Source: Branchiostoma lanceolatum (lineage: Eukaryota > Chordata > Leptocardii > Amphioxiformes > Branchiostomatidae). From it: a stretch of DNA of 64,000 bases. Location of the stretch: NCBI RefSeq assembly GCF_035083965.1, contig NC_089722.1:39355958-39419957 (forward strand). Reading direction: 5' to 3'. A program made the translations under genes and the position numbers. Each line of letters starts with the position of its first letter. Position 1 is the first letter of the stretch. Of the stretch, positions 48,542 to 61,499 are shown in pieces. The notes under the pieces were generated by a model. The model was not told where the DNA came from. It did no database searches and saw only the letters and a list, made by a program, of their open reading frames with translations.

Positions 48542-49060
48542 AGAAATTAGACATTTTTAAAATTTATTATTTACTCTGTCATGTTAACCCATTTAGGAAC
48601 ATAAACGATATAGCTAATGTAAAGAAATCTTACTACACCGGTACCTAAGGTTTTTGATTATATATGGATTGGTTTTGTTTTATATTCTTATTCTGTGTCT
48701 GAGTAAAGTAAAGTATTGCCAGGGCACACACGTACAGTGAGCCTTAGACAAAGCAGCTCTTTGTATTTGTTTGAATGGCAAATGCACCTTGCATTGGTGT
48801 GTTGTTATCAATAGATACAAAATAAACTTTCCAATGAAATATGTCACTAGAGGCACAGTTGATCTTGAACTAAATGTTGTTTTGAAGCAGGGAAGCTTCG
48901 TCATTCTGCGTCCATGTGTTTTCGAGGTCTATAACATTGTATAACGAGCTCCAAGATGTAGTCGCTGAAGTCTGCAGGTGTTAGTGCTGTCCATATACTC
49001 ACTCAAATTCTCACTTATCTATCAACAGAGAAAGAAAGCACAATATCATTAATTACTTAC

Positions 49061-49172
49061 CATCGTACATCCCATTTAGGTCCAAAATCTTTCCATTTCG
49101 GTTAAGCGGTGTACGTTCCTCCAAGGCTGGATGATCCTCGCAATAGGAACATTGTGTTTCAGTGGGGCAGAT
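49061..49172 (-). CDS. Cysteine-motif exon, unidentified
   Basis: Between GGAATAG and GTAAGTAA it reads ICPTETQCSYCEDHPALEER, TPLNRNGKILDLNGMYD. CPTETQCSYC could be half of a zinc knuckle. Phase 0 in, 1 out. It may be a downstream exon of the duplicated gene copy at 50.6-51.7 kb. Confidence 0.45.
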
Positions 49173-50139
49173 CTATTCCAAGTAGGGTGGGTTTGAGAAT
49201 ATGATGTCCTAAGGAAGATCGGCTGGAACAGTCTTGTCTGTACTGATGTAGTTGATCATAGCTGATAGCTAGGAATGATCTTTTGGAGGATAAAGACTGT
49301 ACTAAGGTGATGTTTCCCCCGATATTTCCTCGCAGGTGTCTTCATCATCTTATTCCTGATTGGGAGGCGCAGTGTAGGTCGGCCCTTGATTTTGTGTCAG
49401 TGTCTGATGAGTCGCAATGATTGATATCCTCAGCATCCTCATGCCTAGTTTCTCTGCGAGGTGCTGGAGGCAGATCCCCCCTCGCACGGATGGTTTATTG
49501 GTAAAACGACTCCATTAGTGAGTACACGAGTGTACTGCACTACTCTTCCTGGAGTCACATCATGTTGAACATACAGATTACATTGGGACACATACACATA
49601 ACATAACATTACATGATATGTACATATTTACATCAGGAAGGTGTTCAGGAAGGATGTTTTTGCCCTGTGTACAAAGTGGAATGTCTTGTCTTTTAGGTTT
49701 CTCTTGCCCAGCATCTGGCGGGGGTGCTCCATGCTTTCTCCTCCCTGCCTGGAGGTCGCCTCTCGATCAACGTTTTCATTCTGTGAATAAACCAGCAACT
49801 TACATTTGTAACAGCATATGAAAGTAACATGTCTCTTACTGCCAGGCGGTATCGCAAATCACTCAAGAAAAACCGCTGAGTCAAACCGAATATCTCGGGA
49901 TAATCGCCAAGTCAATCCAAGATCACTCGACAATCCGCCGAAAATCAAAGTTAACTACACATGTACTCACAAAAGCCACACCACTTGGGCTGACACCTTC
50001 ACGCAAAAAATCACGACATCTTCGGCTACAATATCGCCTCTGCGCGAATTGGACACACACCTTCTCTCCAAGGCACTCAATTCAAACCTTTGCCTGGAAA
50101 ATTGGTCGCGAGGATTGTGATTTTTTTAGTCAATGCCTT

Positions 50140-50630
50140 TATTCAATTAACAGGCACACATCTTACAAGCTCTTTGCTGTCTTCCTTTCACCAATGTCGA
50201 TGAGGGCCTGCTTTAAAATCTGTAGAGTAGCTCCACCTACTTTATTATTTTCCCACCTTTCAAGCACTTCCCTTCACCTCTGGTTAAGGTCACGCAATGA
50301 CGGGGTAGTCTCTATTACTTTGATCTCGCTCGAACCCCAGATTTCGCGCCAAGTCATCCCACTTGTAGCCCAAACCTACACAACTTCTTCCTGGCTGCAA
50401 AAGCTATCAGCCAGCGAGCACATAACATGTCAAAATAGAAGGTAGTGATACAGGAAGCTCTGCCAATGGAAATTGTTACCTATCTCTCCTCTTTCTCAGA
50501 TCTCAAGCCCATCTTGCATCAAATATCTTACAATCCACTTAGCTAGTAAGTTACAGATACTGCAAATGAATATATCTGTACATGCACATACAGACAAACC
50601 TAAGTCAATCATGAAAAAAAAGTAACTTAC
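50140..50630. repeat. Intronic direct repeat, copy 1 (partner 53912-54369)
   Basis: Both copies contain AACAGGCACACATCTTACA, TGATCTCGCTCGAACCCCAG, ATTTCGCGCCAAG and GAGCACATAACATGTCAAAA, each leading directly into the related exon at 50631 or 54370. Confidence 0.9.
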
Positions 50631-50992
50631 CACTCAGAGCATACAAGGTCAGAGGGGGTAGGGATGAAGGTATTGTTGACTGCATCCTCTAATGTGGTAG
50701 CCTCCACTCCCTCAGATAAGTCCACCTCAATGTAATGCTGTTCCACAAATCCACCCACATGTGCGTTCCGGCATTCTGATTTATTTGCAAGAGACACTCC
50801 AAACATCCTAGCAAGGACAAATAAGAATTTAATGTATTTCATGTTTTGCCATATCAACTGTCTGAACATTGCCCAGGAGGGACCATCTAATGTTCCATGT
50901 GAAGCATTTGTTGCATTGTCACTGCCCCTTTCCTTAGATACTTGTGCACGGTATCTTATAGTGTTGTTAAGTAAGTCTAACATTGGCTTCAT
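50631..50992 (-). CDS. Exon of unidentified multicopy gene (copy 1)
   Basis: Begins near ATG 50990-50992 and reads MKPMLDLLNNTIRYRAQVSK, WAMFRQLIWQNMKYIKFLFV, FVEQHYIEVDLSEGVEATTL, EDAVNNTFIPTPSDLVCSEW up to a GTAAGT donor. The homologous exon at 54370 differs near its end by 7 bases, so the last 10 residues and the outgoing phase are not the same. One of the two copies has therefore lost its frame, most likely this one (see 53277-54503). Confidence 0.5.
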
Positions 50993-51479
50993 TTTGAGAA
51001 TTTAAATGTTCCAACTCATTTGTGACTTTTATCATTAATCATGTCCATGTTGTTAATAAATAAATAAATATTAAGTAATTTTTATACCAGAATGTAGTTG
51101 TTTCCATGCGCATTATTTACAAACCCTTTTGAAGTATTTCTATACAGGTACCTGTAAGCGAACGACAGCTGTTGCCATCGCAGCTTGGACATTGTTCATA
51201 CTGCATTACAGCAAAAGATAATTCCCATGTGTCCTAAATAGCAAAAGATTTTATCTGTGTCACTCAGACTTACAACCTCGATATACTAGTTTTTCCCAAC
51301 ATCCATTACAGACTGGGGTCTGCCAATGATAACCACATTGCATGGCAATCACTTCAATGCACTGAGAAACACTGTCTACGAGCCATACATGTTTCATAAA
51401 TGTGAGCAGGCATAAGGCATGATTGATAGAGACGTACGTAACATGACTGCCGGAAGCTTATATCCACATGCGACGTATG

Positions 51480-51670
51480 GGAATTCAAACACATCACAAC
51501 ATATTCTGGGGGAGGTAGGGAAAATTATAAGTTAATATTCTGATGTCATTGTGTAACCTGTTGCCTGTCATTTGTGAATGCTGCAAACTGGTACTTCATG
51601 CTCTCAATCTGGTGGCGTAGTCTAAGGCCCTTCTTGGTTGGCACAACTTTGTAGAGCTGCTGCATCAGTG
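51480..51670 (-). pseudogene. Partial copy of the 41201-41560 exon
   Basis: CTGGTGGCGTAGTCTAAGG, GGTTGGCACAACTTTGTAGA and GTCATTTGTGAATGCTGCAA correspond to 41200-41390; the Cys-box half is absent. Confidence 0.65.
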
Positions 51671-51689
51671 ACCTCTTTGGATTGGTTTG

Positions 51690-52850
51690 GTTTATTTAAA
51701 TCTCTATTACTGATAGAGATCCCATTGACTTGACTTAATTAGTTATTCCTAACGACCTCTTGCCAACAAAACATTGCTAATAGTGGTAGACATCGTGCCC
51801 TTTGCAATGTCCCTGTCATATTTTGAGCTCATGTTATTAGTGCATATGGCAATGTTTCCTTCAGGCGGTTGGTAACGTTGATCGCCCTTTTTACGCCAGG
51901 GTTATAGTTGTTCCACATTGTTGTTATCTTATTCGCATCGTATCTTTCATTTTCGATGAAGCAACCTCTCAAGTACATAAGCATAAGATTAAGTCGTTTC
52001 AAAGAGTCTTTTACAATTCTAATGTCTTTCTCAGGTCAGTAGTAGTATCCTCTGACTCTGTGTCTTAGTTTGTTTACTGCTGTGATTGATGTCTTTCTTA
52101 GCATGTATTTCTCTACATTTTCAGAAGTGGACATTTCAAAAGAATGTGTTTTATATTTCTATTTCTGTCCTTTACTGTTAGTACGATATGGTTGTTTCTC
52201 TTCGAAATACTGGACGTTACCTACCTTTTGGCATCGGCATGTGCCTTGTGCCGTGTTTCAAAACATGACAGGATGTCCTTCCATAGGAGGTGCAACCCCA
52301 ACAAGTTTGTCCTGGATGGTTGTGGGCAAAAGCTAGGAAAACTCATTAGAAATGTCTGCATCAGAGTTGTCATTGCTTGATTACTTAAGGATGGGAAAGT
52401 TCCCATTTATGCAAATAAGGAGAGTGCTATGTATGGTTCACAAGTGTCAGCAAATATTGCCGTCTGGACAGGTAGGAATAAGTTTGTACCTTTGGCAGAC
52501 GGATCTCTGTCCACCTCAACTAGATTTGCCTTGTAAGTTATAATGTCCTGAAATTCATATTAATTGATCTCACAGTGATACTTTTCATACTTAACTATCA
52601 CTTAACTACTACTTTAGCTACTAATACTTTGAGGAACAAAACAGTTCAAACAGTTGTAAAGAAAAGCTCCTCGGTCTGTTTATACAAACGGTTTCAACAG
52701 AGTTTTTACGAGCTATTGAACTCTCGTGTAAAAGATTTGGGTTTTGACATCCATGTAGTCTAAACATTTTTTCGACAATTTCTCAGCAAGGTTTGTAGTC
52801 CTTGATATGAAGCATATTTGAATTTCTGTCAAAATTTGGAGGTTTCTTTA
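51690..52850. other. No gene confirmed
   Basis: Several short open frames but no splice-bounded exon I can support. Confidence 0.35.
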
Positions 52851-53276
52851 CCTTGGGACGTGTCCTGCTGTCTGGAAGGCCCCAAGGACCTTACGTGTCG
52901 CGTCCCCGGCATTATCCGTCCTACGCATGCCAATGGACAATGACCTTCTGGTTGGCTTCCCCAGCTTTATCTGTCCTGCGGATTGAAATCGTCTGTACTC
53001 TCCCCTCTGCCAGGAGGCTGGTCTTTGCCTGTCTTCTGGGCACTGTAGTTGTGTCCGAATCTACCAGGCAGACCGGCGTTGTCTATCATCTGTAGTCCTT
53101 TCTTTTATACACATCCTTCAACGCAAACTATTTCTCATGTTTGCTGTTGTCAAGTCTGCCTCAAGTCTCCTATGGAGAAAAGAAAGAACTTTAATTCAAA
53201 TTACACATGTATGCATATTTACCATATACATATCTAGTGACTACATTTTGATAATATCAACACATATATGCAGACC

Positions 53277-54503
<1,227 letters not shown>

Positions 54504-54689
54504 GTTCAGGAATTATCGGTCCCCCAGGAAAATCGGTCCCCAATCCATGGTGGGCGTGGCCTAAAAAGTACGAAGGCCCACAGGGCCAAAGCATAGATAT
54601 CATCCACAAACACTGTCTTTGAATTGAATACTTACTGCCAAATGTATGAATTGTAAGAAGGTGGGACGGACATTGTCCACAAACACAAT

Positions 54690-56175
54690 TATGAACGTTT
54701 CATCAACAAAAAGTATCAGTTTTTGGCCATTGCAGGGACACATTTTCCCGGGGTTGCCAAGATTTCCGGTCCCCTCATAGGAAAGTCAACAACTCTTCTC
54801 CTAGTAGTGATGCATTTGGAAAAATACTTTATTTTTAAATTACTTTAACTTGAGTTGATGCTCTTAGCACAAAAATATAAACGTTTCAAGGGCAACAGTC
54901 TCTGCATTTGTCTCTGCATTGAGGGAATTCAGGGGAAGGGGACTCATTTTCCCGGGGTAGATCTAGGCGGGATTTTCGGTCCCCTCATAGAAAAGTCAAC
55001 AACGCTTCTTCTGATGAACTTGGAAGCTTCTTTGTCAACTTGAAGGCGCTTATCTGAAGATTTAACACAACTATAAAGGTTTCAAAGCGAAAAGTTTCAG
55101 AACTTGGCCATTGAGGGGATTTCAGGGTAAGGGGACACATTTTCCCGGGGTAGATCTAGCCGGGATTTTCGGTCCCTCATAGCAAAGTCAACAACGCTTC
55201 TTATGATGGACTTGGAAATTGTTTGTCAACTTAAGGGACGCTTCTCTGACGACTTAGCACAACTATAAACGTTTCAAAAGCAAAAAAATCTCAGGATTTG
55301 GCCATTGAGGGATTTCAGGGGAAGGGGACACATTTTCCCGGGGTAGATCTAGCCGGGATTTTCGGTCCCCTCATAGGAAAGTCAACAACGCTTCTTATGA
55401 TGGACATGGAAATTGTTTTTCATCTTGAAGACGCTTCCCCGAAGACTTAACACAACTATAAACGTTTCAAAAGCAAAATGTCTCCGGATTTGGCCATTGA
55501 GGGGACTTCAAGGGAAGGGGACACATTTTCCCGGGATAGCCGGGATTTTCGGTCCCCTCATAGAAAAGTCAACAACGCTTCTCCTGATCCATTTGGAATC
55601 CTGTTTTTATACTCAAAGACGCTTCTCTGAACAACTATAAAGGTTTAAAAGCAAAAAGTTTCAGAACTTGGCCATTGAGGGGATTTCAGGGGAAAATAAA
55701 CTATAAACGTTTCAAAAGCAAAAGTCTCAATATTTGTCAATTAAGGGGGAGGGGGACACATTTTCCCGTGGTAGCCGGGATTTTCGGTCCCCTCATAGGA
55801 AAGTCAGCAACGCCTCTTATGATACATTTGGAAACCTGTTTATATACTTAAAGACGCTTCTCTGAAGACTTAACACAACTTTAAAGGTTTCAAAGCAAAA
55901 ATTCCAAGATTTGTCATTTAAGGGGGAGGGGGACACATTTTCCCGGGGTAGCTGGGATTTTCTGTCCCCTCATAGGAAAGTGAAAAAACCGTTTCTTCTG
56001 ATGTACTTGGAAATTGTTTGTCAACTTAAAGGCGCTTCTCTGAAGACTTAACACAACTATAAACGTTTCAAAAGTAAAAAAAGTCTCAGCATTTGGCCAT
56101 TGAGGGGATTTTAAGGGGAGGGGGACACCTTTTCCCGGGGTAGAACTAGCCAGGATTTTCCAACCAAACCAAACT
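54690..56175. repeat. Tandem array of roughly 190-bp units, forward orientation
   Basis: About seven or eight diverged units, marked by ATTTTCGGTCCCCTCATAG near 54764, 54973, 55165, 55358, 55546, 55778 and 55957. Each unit contains GGGGACACATTTTCCCGGGG, GTAGATCTAGCCGGG, AAAGTCAACAACGCTTCTT and AACACAACTATAAACGTTTC. Short open frames across units are by-products. Confidence 0.95.
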
Positions 56176-56330
56176 GTTTTTAGGGAGTCCACGGGTCAGT
56201 CTATCTCCCACATAATGTGTAGAATTCTAGGATCAGCGGTTGCAAGAAAAACAGTGGATATCGTTCGCCGTGATTCAGCGCGAATAATAATGGAAACCCG
56301 GGCGTAAACAATCACTGCGGGCGGTCGTCA

Positions 56331-56556
56331 GCAGAAGAGCGGATTCTTGATATCCAGAAACGTCGCCATTTGCCGACATATTGGGATAGTTAGCAGAAGA
56401 GCGGATTCTGGATATCCAGAAACGTCGCCATTTGCCGACATATTGGGATAGTCAGCAGAAGAGCGGATTCTGGATATCCAGAAACGTCGCCATTTGCCGA
56501 CATATTGGGATAGTCAGCAGAAGAGCGGATTCTGGATATCCAGAAACGTCGCCATA
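56331..56556. repeat. 62-bp minisatellite, 3.6 copies
   Basis: Units beginning GCAGAAGAGCGGATTCT start at 56331, 56393, 56455 and 56517. The last loses about 20 bp (TTTGCCGACA missing). Confidence 0.95.
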
Positions 56557-56639
56557 TTGGGAACAAGAGTTCTACGACCTCATACCTTCGCGAAATGATT
56601 TTGACCTTTATGACTGACGTATTAGGAGTGTTTTTCATC

Positions 56640-57380
56640 AATCAAAAATCATACCAGTTGATCCTCCTCACCCAAATAACATAAGTTGTCCAAACCTCCT
56701 TGTTATGATTATGAGCTTAACAAAGAAGGTTATGCTAACATTTTTCATCAATAATGCAAATAAGCTCCGTATTAGCATAATTTGATTCAATGGTGTTCAC
56801 ATTCACACAACTTCTAAATGCTACAAGTATGAAATTGCCGTTATTTACTAGTATGGAATGATAGTAGTTTCTCATGAATTATGCAAATTAGGCCTACATT
56901 TGCATAATTTCTATCTATTGACATTCCTCTCTTCCTCAGTTACAAATGTCACATATTTGAATAGTCATATCATGGAACACAGCAGGTTTTTAAAATTGCC
57001 TCATTAATTATAATCTGATTTGCATAATTATCATCCAATCATACAAAGCATCACATAAGCTATCTACATACCAAAAATCATGACCATCCATCAAGCCCAT
57101 CTCGAGTTATATTATTTTCTCATTAATTATGTAAATGAGGTTCTCATTTGCATAGCTGATATCTATTAATATTTCTCTCTTCCTCAGTTACATATGTCAC
57201 ATGTTTGCGAGTCCTATCATGGAAATTGATGAATGTATAAACTTTCCTCATTAATTATGCAAATAAGTTACTGATTTGCATAATAAGTATCCAATCATGT
57301 ACATCATCGCTCAAGCTATGTACATGCAAAAAATCATGACCTTCCATCAAGCCCTTCTTGAGTTATTCCCTTTCAAAGTC
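56640..57380. repeat. Diverged tandem repeat rich in ATTTGCATAAT
   Basis: Three or four imperfect roughly 210-bp units share CTCATTAATTATGCAAAT, CTCTCTTCCTCAGTTACA.ATGTCACAT and AAAATCATGACC.TCCATCAAG. Related end motifs CACTAACAGACACACAGACA occur at 57649 and 58379, so the block is part of a dispersed repeat family extending to about 58460. Confidence 0.7.
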
Positions 57381-58460
57381 TGAAGCAAAACCTACCCCTA
57401 CAGTTCCAAAAAAGTTGCTAGGGGGCCCAAACCTATACCACTTACTCTCTGCCCAACGAGCTATCTACCACTCAAAAATCAGTTCCATAGCATGTCCACA
57501 ACACGAGATATCATAACATGAAGTTCCGCTGCAGTACCGTAACAAGCCGATAGGGGGCCCAAAATCTAATCATTTTCAGGTTTCATCGAGACCTACCAAC
57601 ATACCAAATACCAAGACAATCCTTCCAAGAATTCTCGACTTATCGTGTTCACTAACAGACACACAGACATGCTCGGTATTCCCATGCTGTGGCACTGCAT
57701 TAATGACTGTTCTTACTCATATAAGGCCGTGTATATCCAACTTTGGTCAAAATTTGTATGTTTCAGTCTTTTAATTGGTGTAAGGAGATATCTTTGTGGT
57801 TTGGTTTCACATGCTCCGAGTGGACTCTTCCAGGCTGGGAGTAGGTCAAAGTTGACGATTGTTTTCGTCTGTCAGCTGTTACGAGAGAACGAGCTGGTCA
57901 ACTGTCTATTTTCTTTGCATGATTCTAAAGTAGACAGATGTGGCTTTCTGGTGCATAAGAATTTTTGGGGCTTGCAATTAAGGTGAATCCTTTTCTGAGC
58001 CCTTGTTTTAGTGCTTTAAAGCATTACTGCCTATATGGGCAAGCCTATCTCTTGTATCTGCCCTACAGCTGGCTGATAGCCAATTTGTCCCTGGCAGCTG
58101 CAGTACATGTAACTGACGTTTCCTGCCTGCCTCATGACCCCTCATGACCAACTTTGCCCCCCATCTGTGACCCCATCAATATCCCCTGAAACAATACAGC
58201 CCACACGTCGCAACCAGAACGCATAGTAAAGCATACAATTGAACACATTTTTACACTTTTCTCGTTAATTATGCAAAACACTTCGCCCAAAATCTAATCA
58301 TCATGAGATTTGCCACATACACACCGACACACCAACTACGACAACAAACCATCCAGGCGTTCTCGACTTATTCTGTTCACTAACAGACACACAGACAAGC
58401 ACCATCGAATAACCTTCTCGACGAAACCATTCGTCGCGAAGGTAATTAGCATTACTGTTG
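57380..58460. repeat. Continuation of dispersed repeat family
   Basis: Contains TAGGGGGCCCAAA twice (57419, 57551) and two copies of TTCACTAACAGACACACAGA. The second is followed by CGACGAAACCATTCGTCGCG, a hairpin that probably marks an element end. Confidence 0.5.
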
Positions 58461-59320
58461 GCATCCAGAAGTCGTCGCAGTTGTCACTAAAGGGCGCATC
58501 CATGATATGAATTTCTCGTTGAACGGTAGAATTCTGCCGATTCTTTTTGTATTAGAATTAAACCTACCCTAAAATAGTATACTTTGCGCAAACTGTGTTG
58601 CTTTAGTGTTATATAATTATGTATATTCTACCACAGTCTAACCCGGAAGTGACCGCTGTTTGAAACATAAGGTAAACATGACGTCCATCGCCCGATCACA
58701 ATTCGTTCACGCGTACGGATGTGACAATTAAGAAGATTCATGTGTGAACCGTGAGCAAAGTAACGTTGTCTACACTTGCATAACATTGTAGCACCGAAGA
58801 TAGATAGATAGCCTTAATGGTCCTTAATAGAACCTTCCTGTAGTGTGTACTTAAAGCCGAGATTTATATAAGTAGCCAGTTAAGTATTTTGCCTTTCATT
58901 GTACCTGTTACAGCTTTTACTTGACTTTTATAACTCCAAGTAACCAACAGGCGCATTTACCATGATTATGGTAAATCGGTAGAAGATGGGCAAATAGCAG
59001 TTACTTGAAACTCTAAAACACACCATTTTCCTGAGGCTTATGAAGCTATATAGGGTGTTGATTATGTCACAAAGTATTCTATTTTGCACTAATGTGGTCG
59101 TTTTCTATAAAACACAGTGTACAGTGTAACCAAAAGTCTGTTGACTCTTGTTTTGGCCAAACTCTAGTTCGATGGCTTATCAGAATAATGATTACATGAG
59201 CGCAGAGTGGCAAGTACAGATGGAATGACCCTGCAATGCAACCTAATTTTCTCAAATATTGTTGTTAGTATTAGGCACATGTTGTTCTCCTGAGTCAAAC
59301 ATGGCACTACAGTATCTTTA
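58460..59320. other. No gene seen
   Basis: AT-rich, with no convincing exon or repeat. Confidence 0.35.
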
Positions 59321-59324
59321 TCCT

Positions 59325-60172
59325 GTCAACTATATGACACAACATTGAAGACAAGATACATTCCATTCTCTTACACAAACTTTTAATCCTTGAACAGCAG
59401 CAGATTCTGGCACTGTATATACACAGATAAACATGCAAACAATGGCATTACATGTTTCGCAAGACATTTAGTACTAAATGTTTTAACTGTGCATGATGGA
59501 AAAAAAGCATGTTCTACCAACTCTGAAAAAACTGTCAACTGTATGACAGAAGAAAACTATGCATAATGGCAGAAAAACAATGTTCTACCAACTCCTAAAA
59601 AACTGTCAACTGTATGACAGAAGAAAACTATGCATGATGGAAGAAAAACATGTTCTACCAACTCCTAAAAAACTGTCAACTGTATGACAGAAGAAAACTA
59701 TGCATGATGGAAGAAAAACATGTTCTACCAACTCTGAAAAAACTGTCAACTGTATGACAGAAGAAAACTATGCATAATGGCAGAAAAACATGTTCTACCA
59801 ACTCCTAAAAAACTGTCAACTGTATGACAGAAGAAAACTATGCATGATGGAAGAAAAACATGTTCTACCAACTCTGAAAAAACTGTCAACTGTATGACAG
59901 AAGAAAACTATGCATAATGGCAGAAAAACATGTTCTACCAACTCCTAAAAAACTGTCAACTGTATGACAGAAGAAAACTATGCATGATGGAAGAAAAACA
60001 TGTTCTACCAACTCTGAAAAAACTGTCAACTGTATGACAGAAGAAAACTGTGCATGATGGAAGAAAAACATGTTCTACCAACTCTTACAAAACAGTCAAC
60101 TATTTGACACAACATTGAAGAAAAGGGACATTCCATTATCTTACACAAACTTCTAGTCATTGAACAGCTACC
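59325..60172. repeat. 70-bp tandem array with flanking direct repeats
   Basis: Units beginning GTTCTACCAACT start at 59511, 59582, 59652, 59722, 59792, 59862, 59932, 60002 and 60072. Two unit types differ at CTCTGAAAAAA/CTCCTAAAAAA and at GCATAATGGCAG/GCATGATGGAAG. Each has the dyad CTGTCAACTGTATGACAG. The array is bracketed by copies of AACATTGAAGA.AAG...ACATTCCATT (59342 and 60111). Confidence 0.95.
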
Positions 60173-60238
60173 AACTCCTTAAAATACCTCTTTACAACAA
60201 GAGCTATGACCAGCAACTGCATCTACAGTGTAAACATA

Positions 60239-60936
60239 CTAAAGGTATTCTCGAAACCCAGCTCTCCACACACAGTTCCTGGCCTCCTCCAGCGTGGTCG
60301 TGCCTTTCCTCACCTGGTAGATAGCAGCAAGGGCTTCTGGTAGGAGGACCATAACCTGATACTCCATCAGCTGTAGCCAAAAGAAGAATTTAAGTACTAA
60401 AATGTTGAAATGTGCCTCTCAATTGCACCAATCAAAACTCCATTGCTTCTGACAGTTACATGTCAACAACAAGTCTTTCTTGGATGAGAGAAATTACAAC
60501 CATCAATATAATGTATTAAAACATTGCAGTTGGCTTATAACATATTGGAATATTACTACATATGTATTCAATATTTTTTCGCAATGAATAAAGATTAGTC
60601 ATTTTCCAATGCAGTCTTCCTTACAAGGAACTGCCAACACATAAGCAAGCAACTGCAGGTAGAGCTCACTAAAGTCCATGAATCGAAAGGTGTTGTATGT
60701 TGTTGCCCAGCGTCACAAAAGAAGATAATGCTGCCGCATAGAAAATACAGTGGATACAGCCCATTTGGACACCAACCCCAATATCAAAGTTTGTCATGAT
60801 GACTGCTAACAAGTAAGAAGAGGGCTTACCAGTGGCATCTCCAGAGGAATCTTCACCTCTTTCATAATACACTTCCCGATGAAAGTGGCCTGTTCCTCAG
60901 TAAATGCTCCAGATTTATGCATCATGTACAGTTTCC
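60239..60936 (-). CDS. Last two exons of unidentified minus-strand gene
   Basis: Exon 60830-60936 follows CCCTTTAG and reads KLYMMHKSGAFTEEQATFIG, KCIMKEVKIPLEMPL to a GTAAGC donor (phase 0). Exon 60239-60370 follows GGCTACAG and reads LMEYQVMVLLPEALAAIYQV, RKGTTTLEEARNCVWRAGFR, EYL, stop. Both are clean, in phase and of typical coding composition, with a 459-bp intron. The family is not recognised. Upstream exons were not found before the satellite array at 61.5 kb. Confidence 0.65.
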
Positions 60937-60939
60937 CTA

Positions 60940-61440
60940 AAGGGAAGAACAATGGTGATAATTAGGCTGTTTTGTATGTACAAATTACAAAGTCATTGAG
61001 TTCTGACCACATCAGCCATTTCAACTTTTGTTCACTTGTGATCCTTTTTGCACCAGGAAAGACTAGCATGAGTCATTATACTGGTGTTATTTTAACTGTA
61101 CATGTGTAATGAAGTTTTCAATATGCATCAATGTAAAAACATGCAAGGGTTGCACTAAACAACTAAATGTGCACACACCATTATTACTCCTAGTAGTATA
61201 TGGACTATGTGTAACAAACCGTTCAGTGTAATATAACCGGTGGGGAGGGATGGTGCGTTAGGGGGGGGGGGAGGATCACCGAGAAAAAAATGGCTCAGGG
61301 GGAGGAAAAAAATTCAGGGTCGGAGCGCATTGAATTCATTTGAACAAGCGGAGATGAAGGTGAATATCGTTTAAAAGAGGTGACACATTCACATCTCGGG
61401 CAGAGATCAATAACAAAAGATAGACCAGGGCTTATTTATG
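60940..61440. other. No gene seen
   Basis: Contains a poly-G tract (about 61261-61271) and a TTCAGTGTAATATAACCGGT motif also present near 14667-14685. Confidence 0.4.
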
Positions 61441-61499
61441 CGCATGACTTTTTTGAGGGCTACCTCGGGAAAAAATGTTCCCCGCCCCCATAAATCCCC

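Noticed and set aside
54855..56192. Short open frames in both strands of the satellite array
   Set aside because: The frames repeat with the satellite unit and share no codon bias or splice context.
59490..60080. CRISPR-like array (regular 70-bp repeats)
   Set aside because: Eukaryotic context, no unique spacers: the whole unit repeats, so it is a minisatellite.
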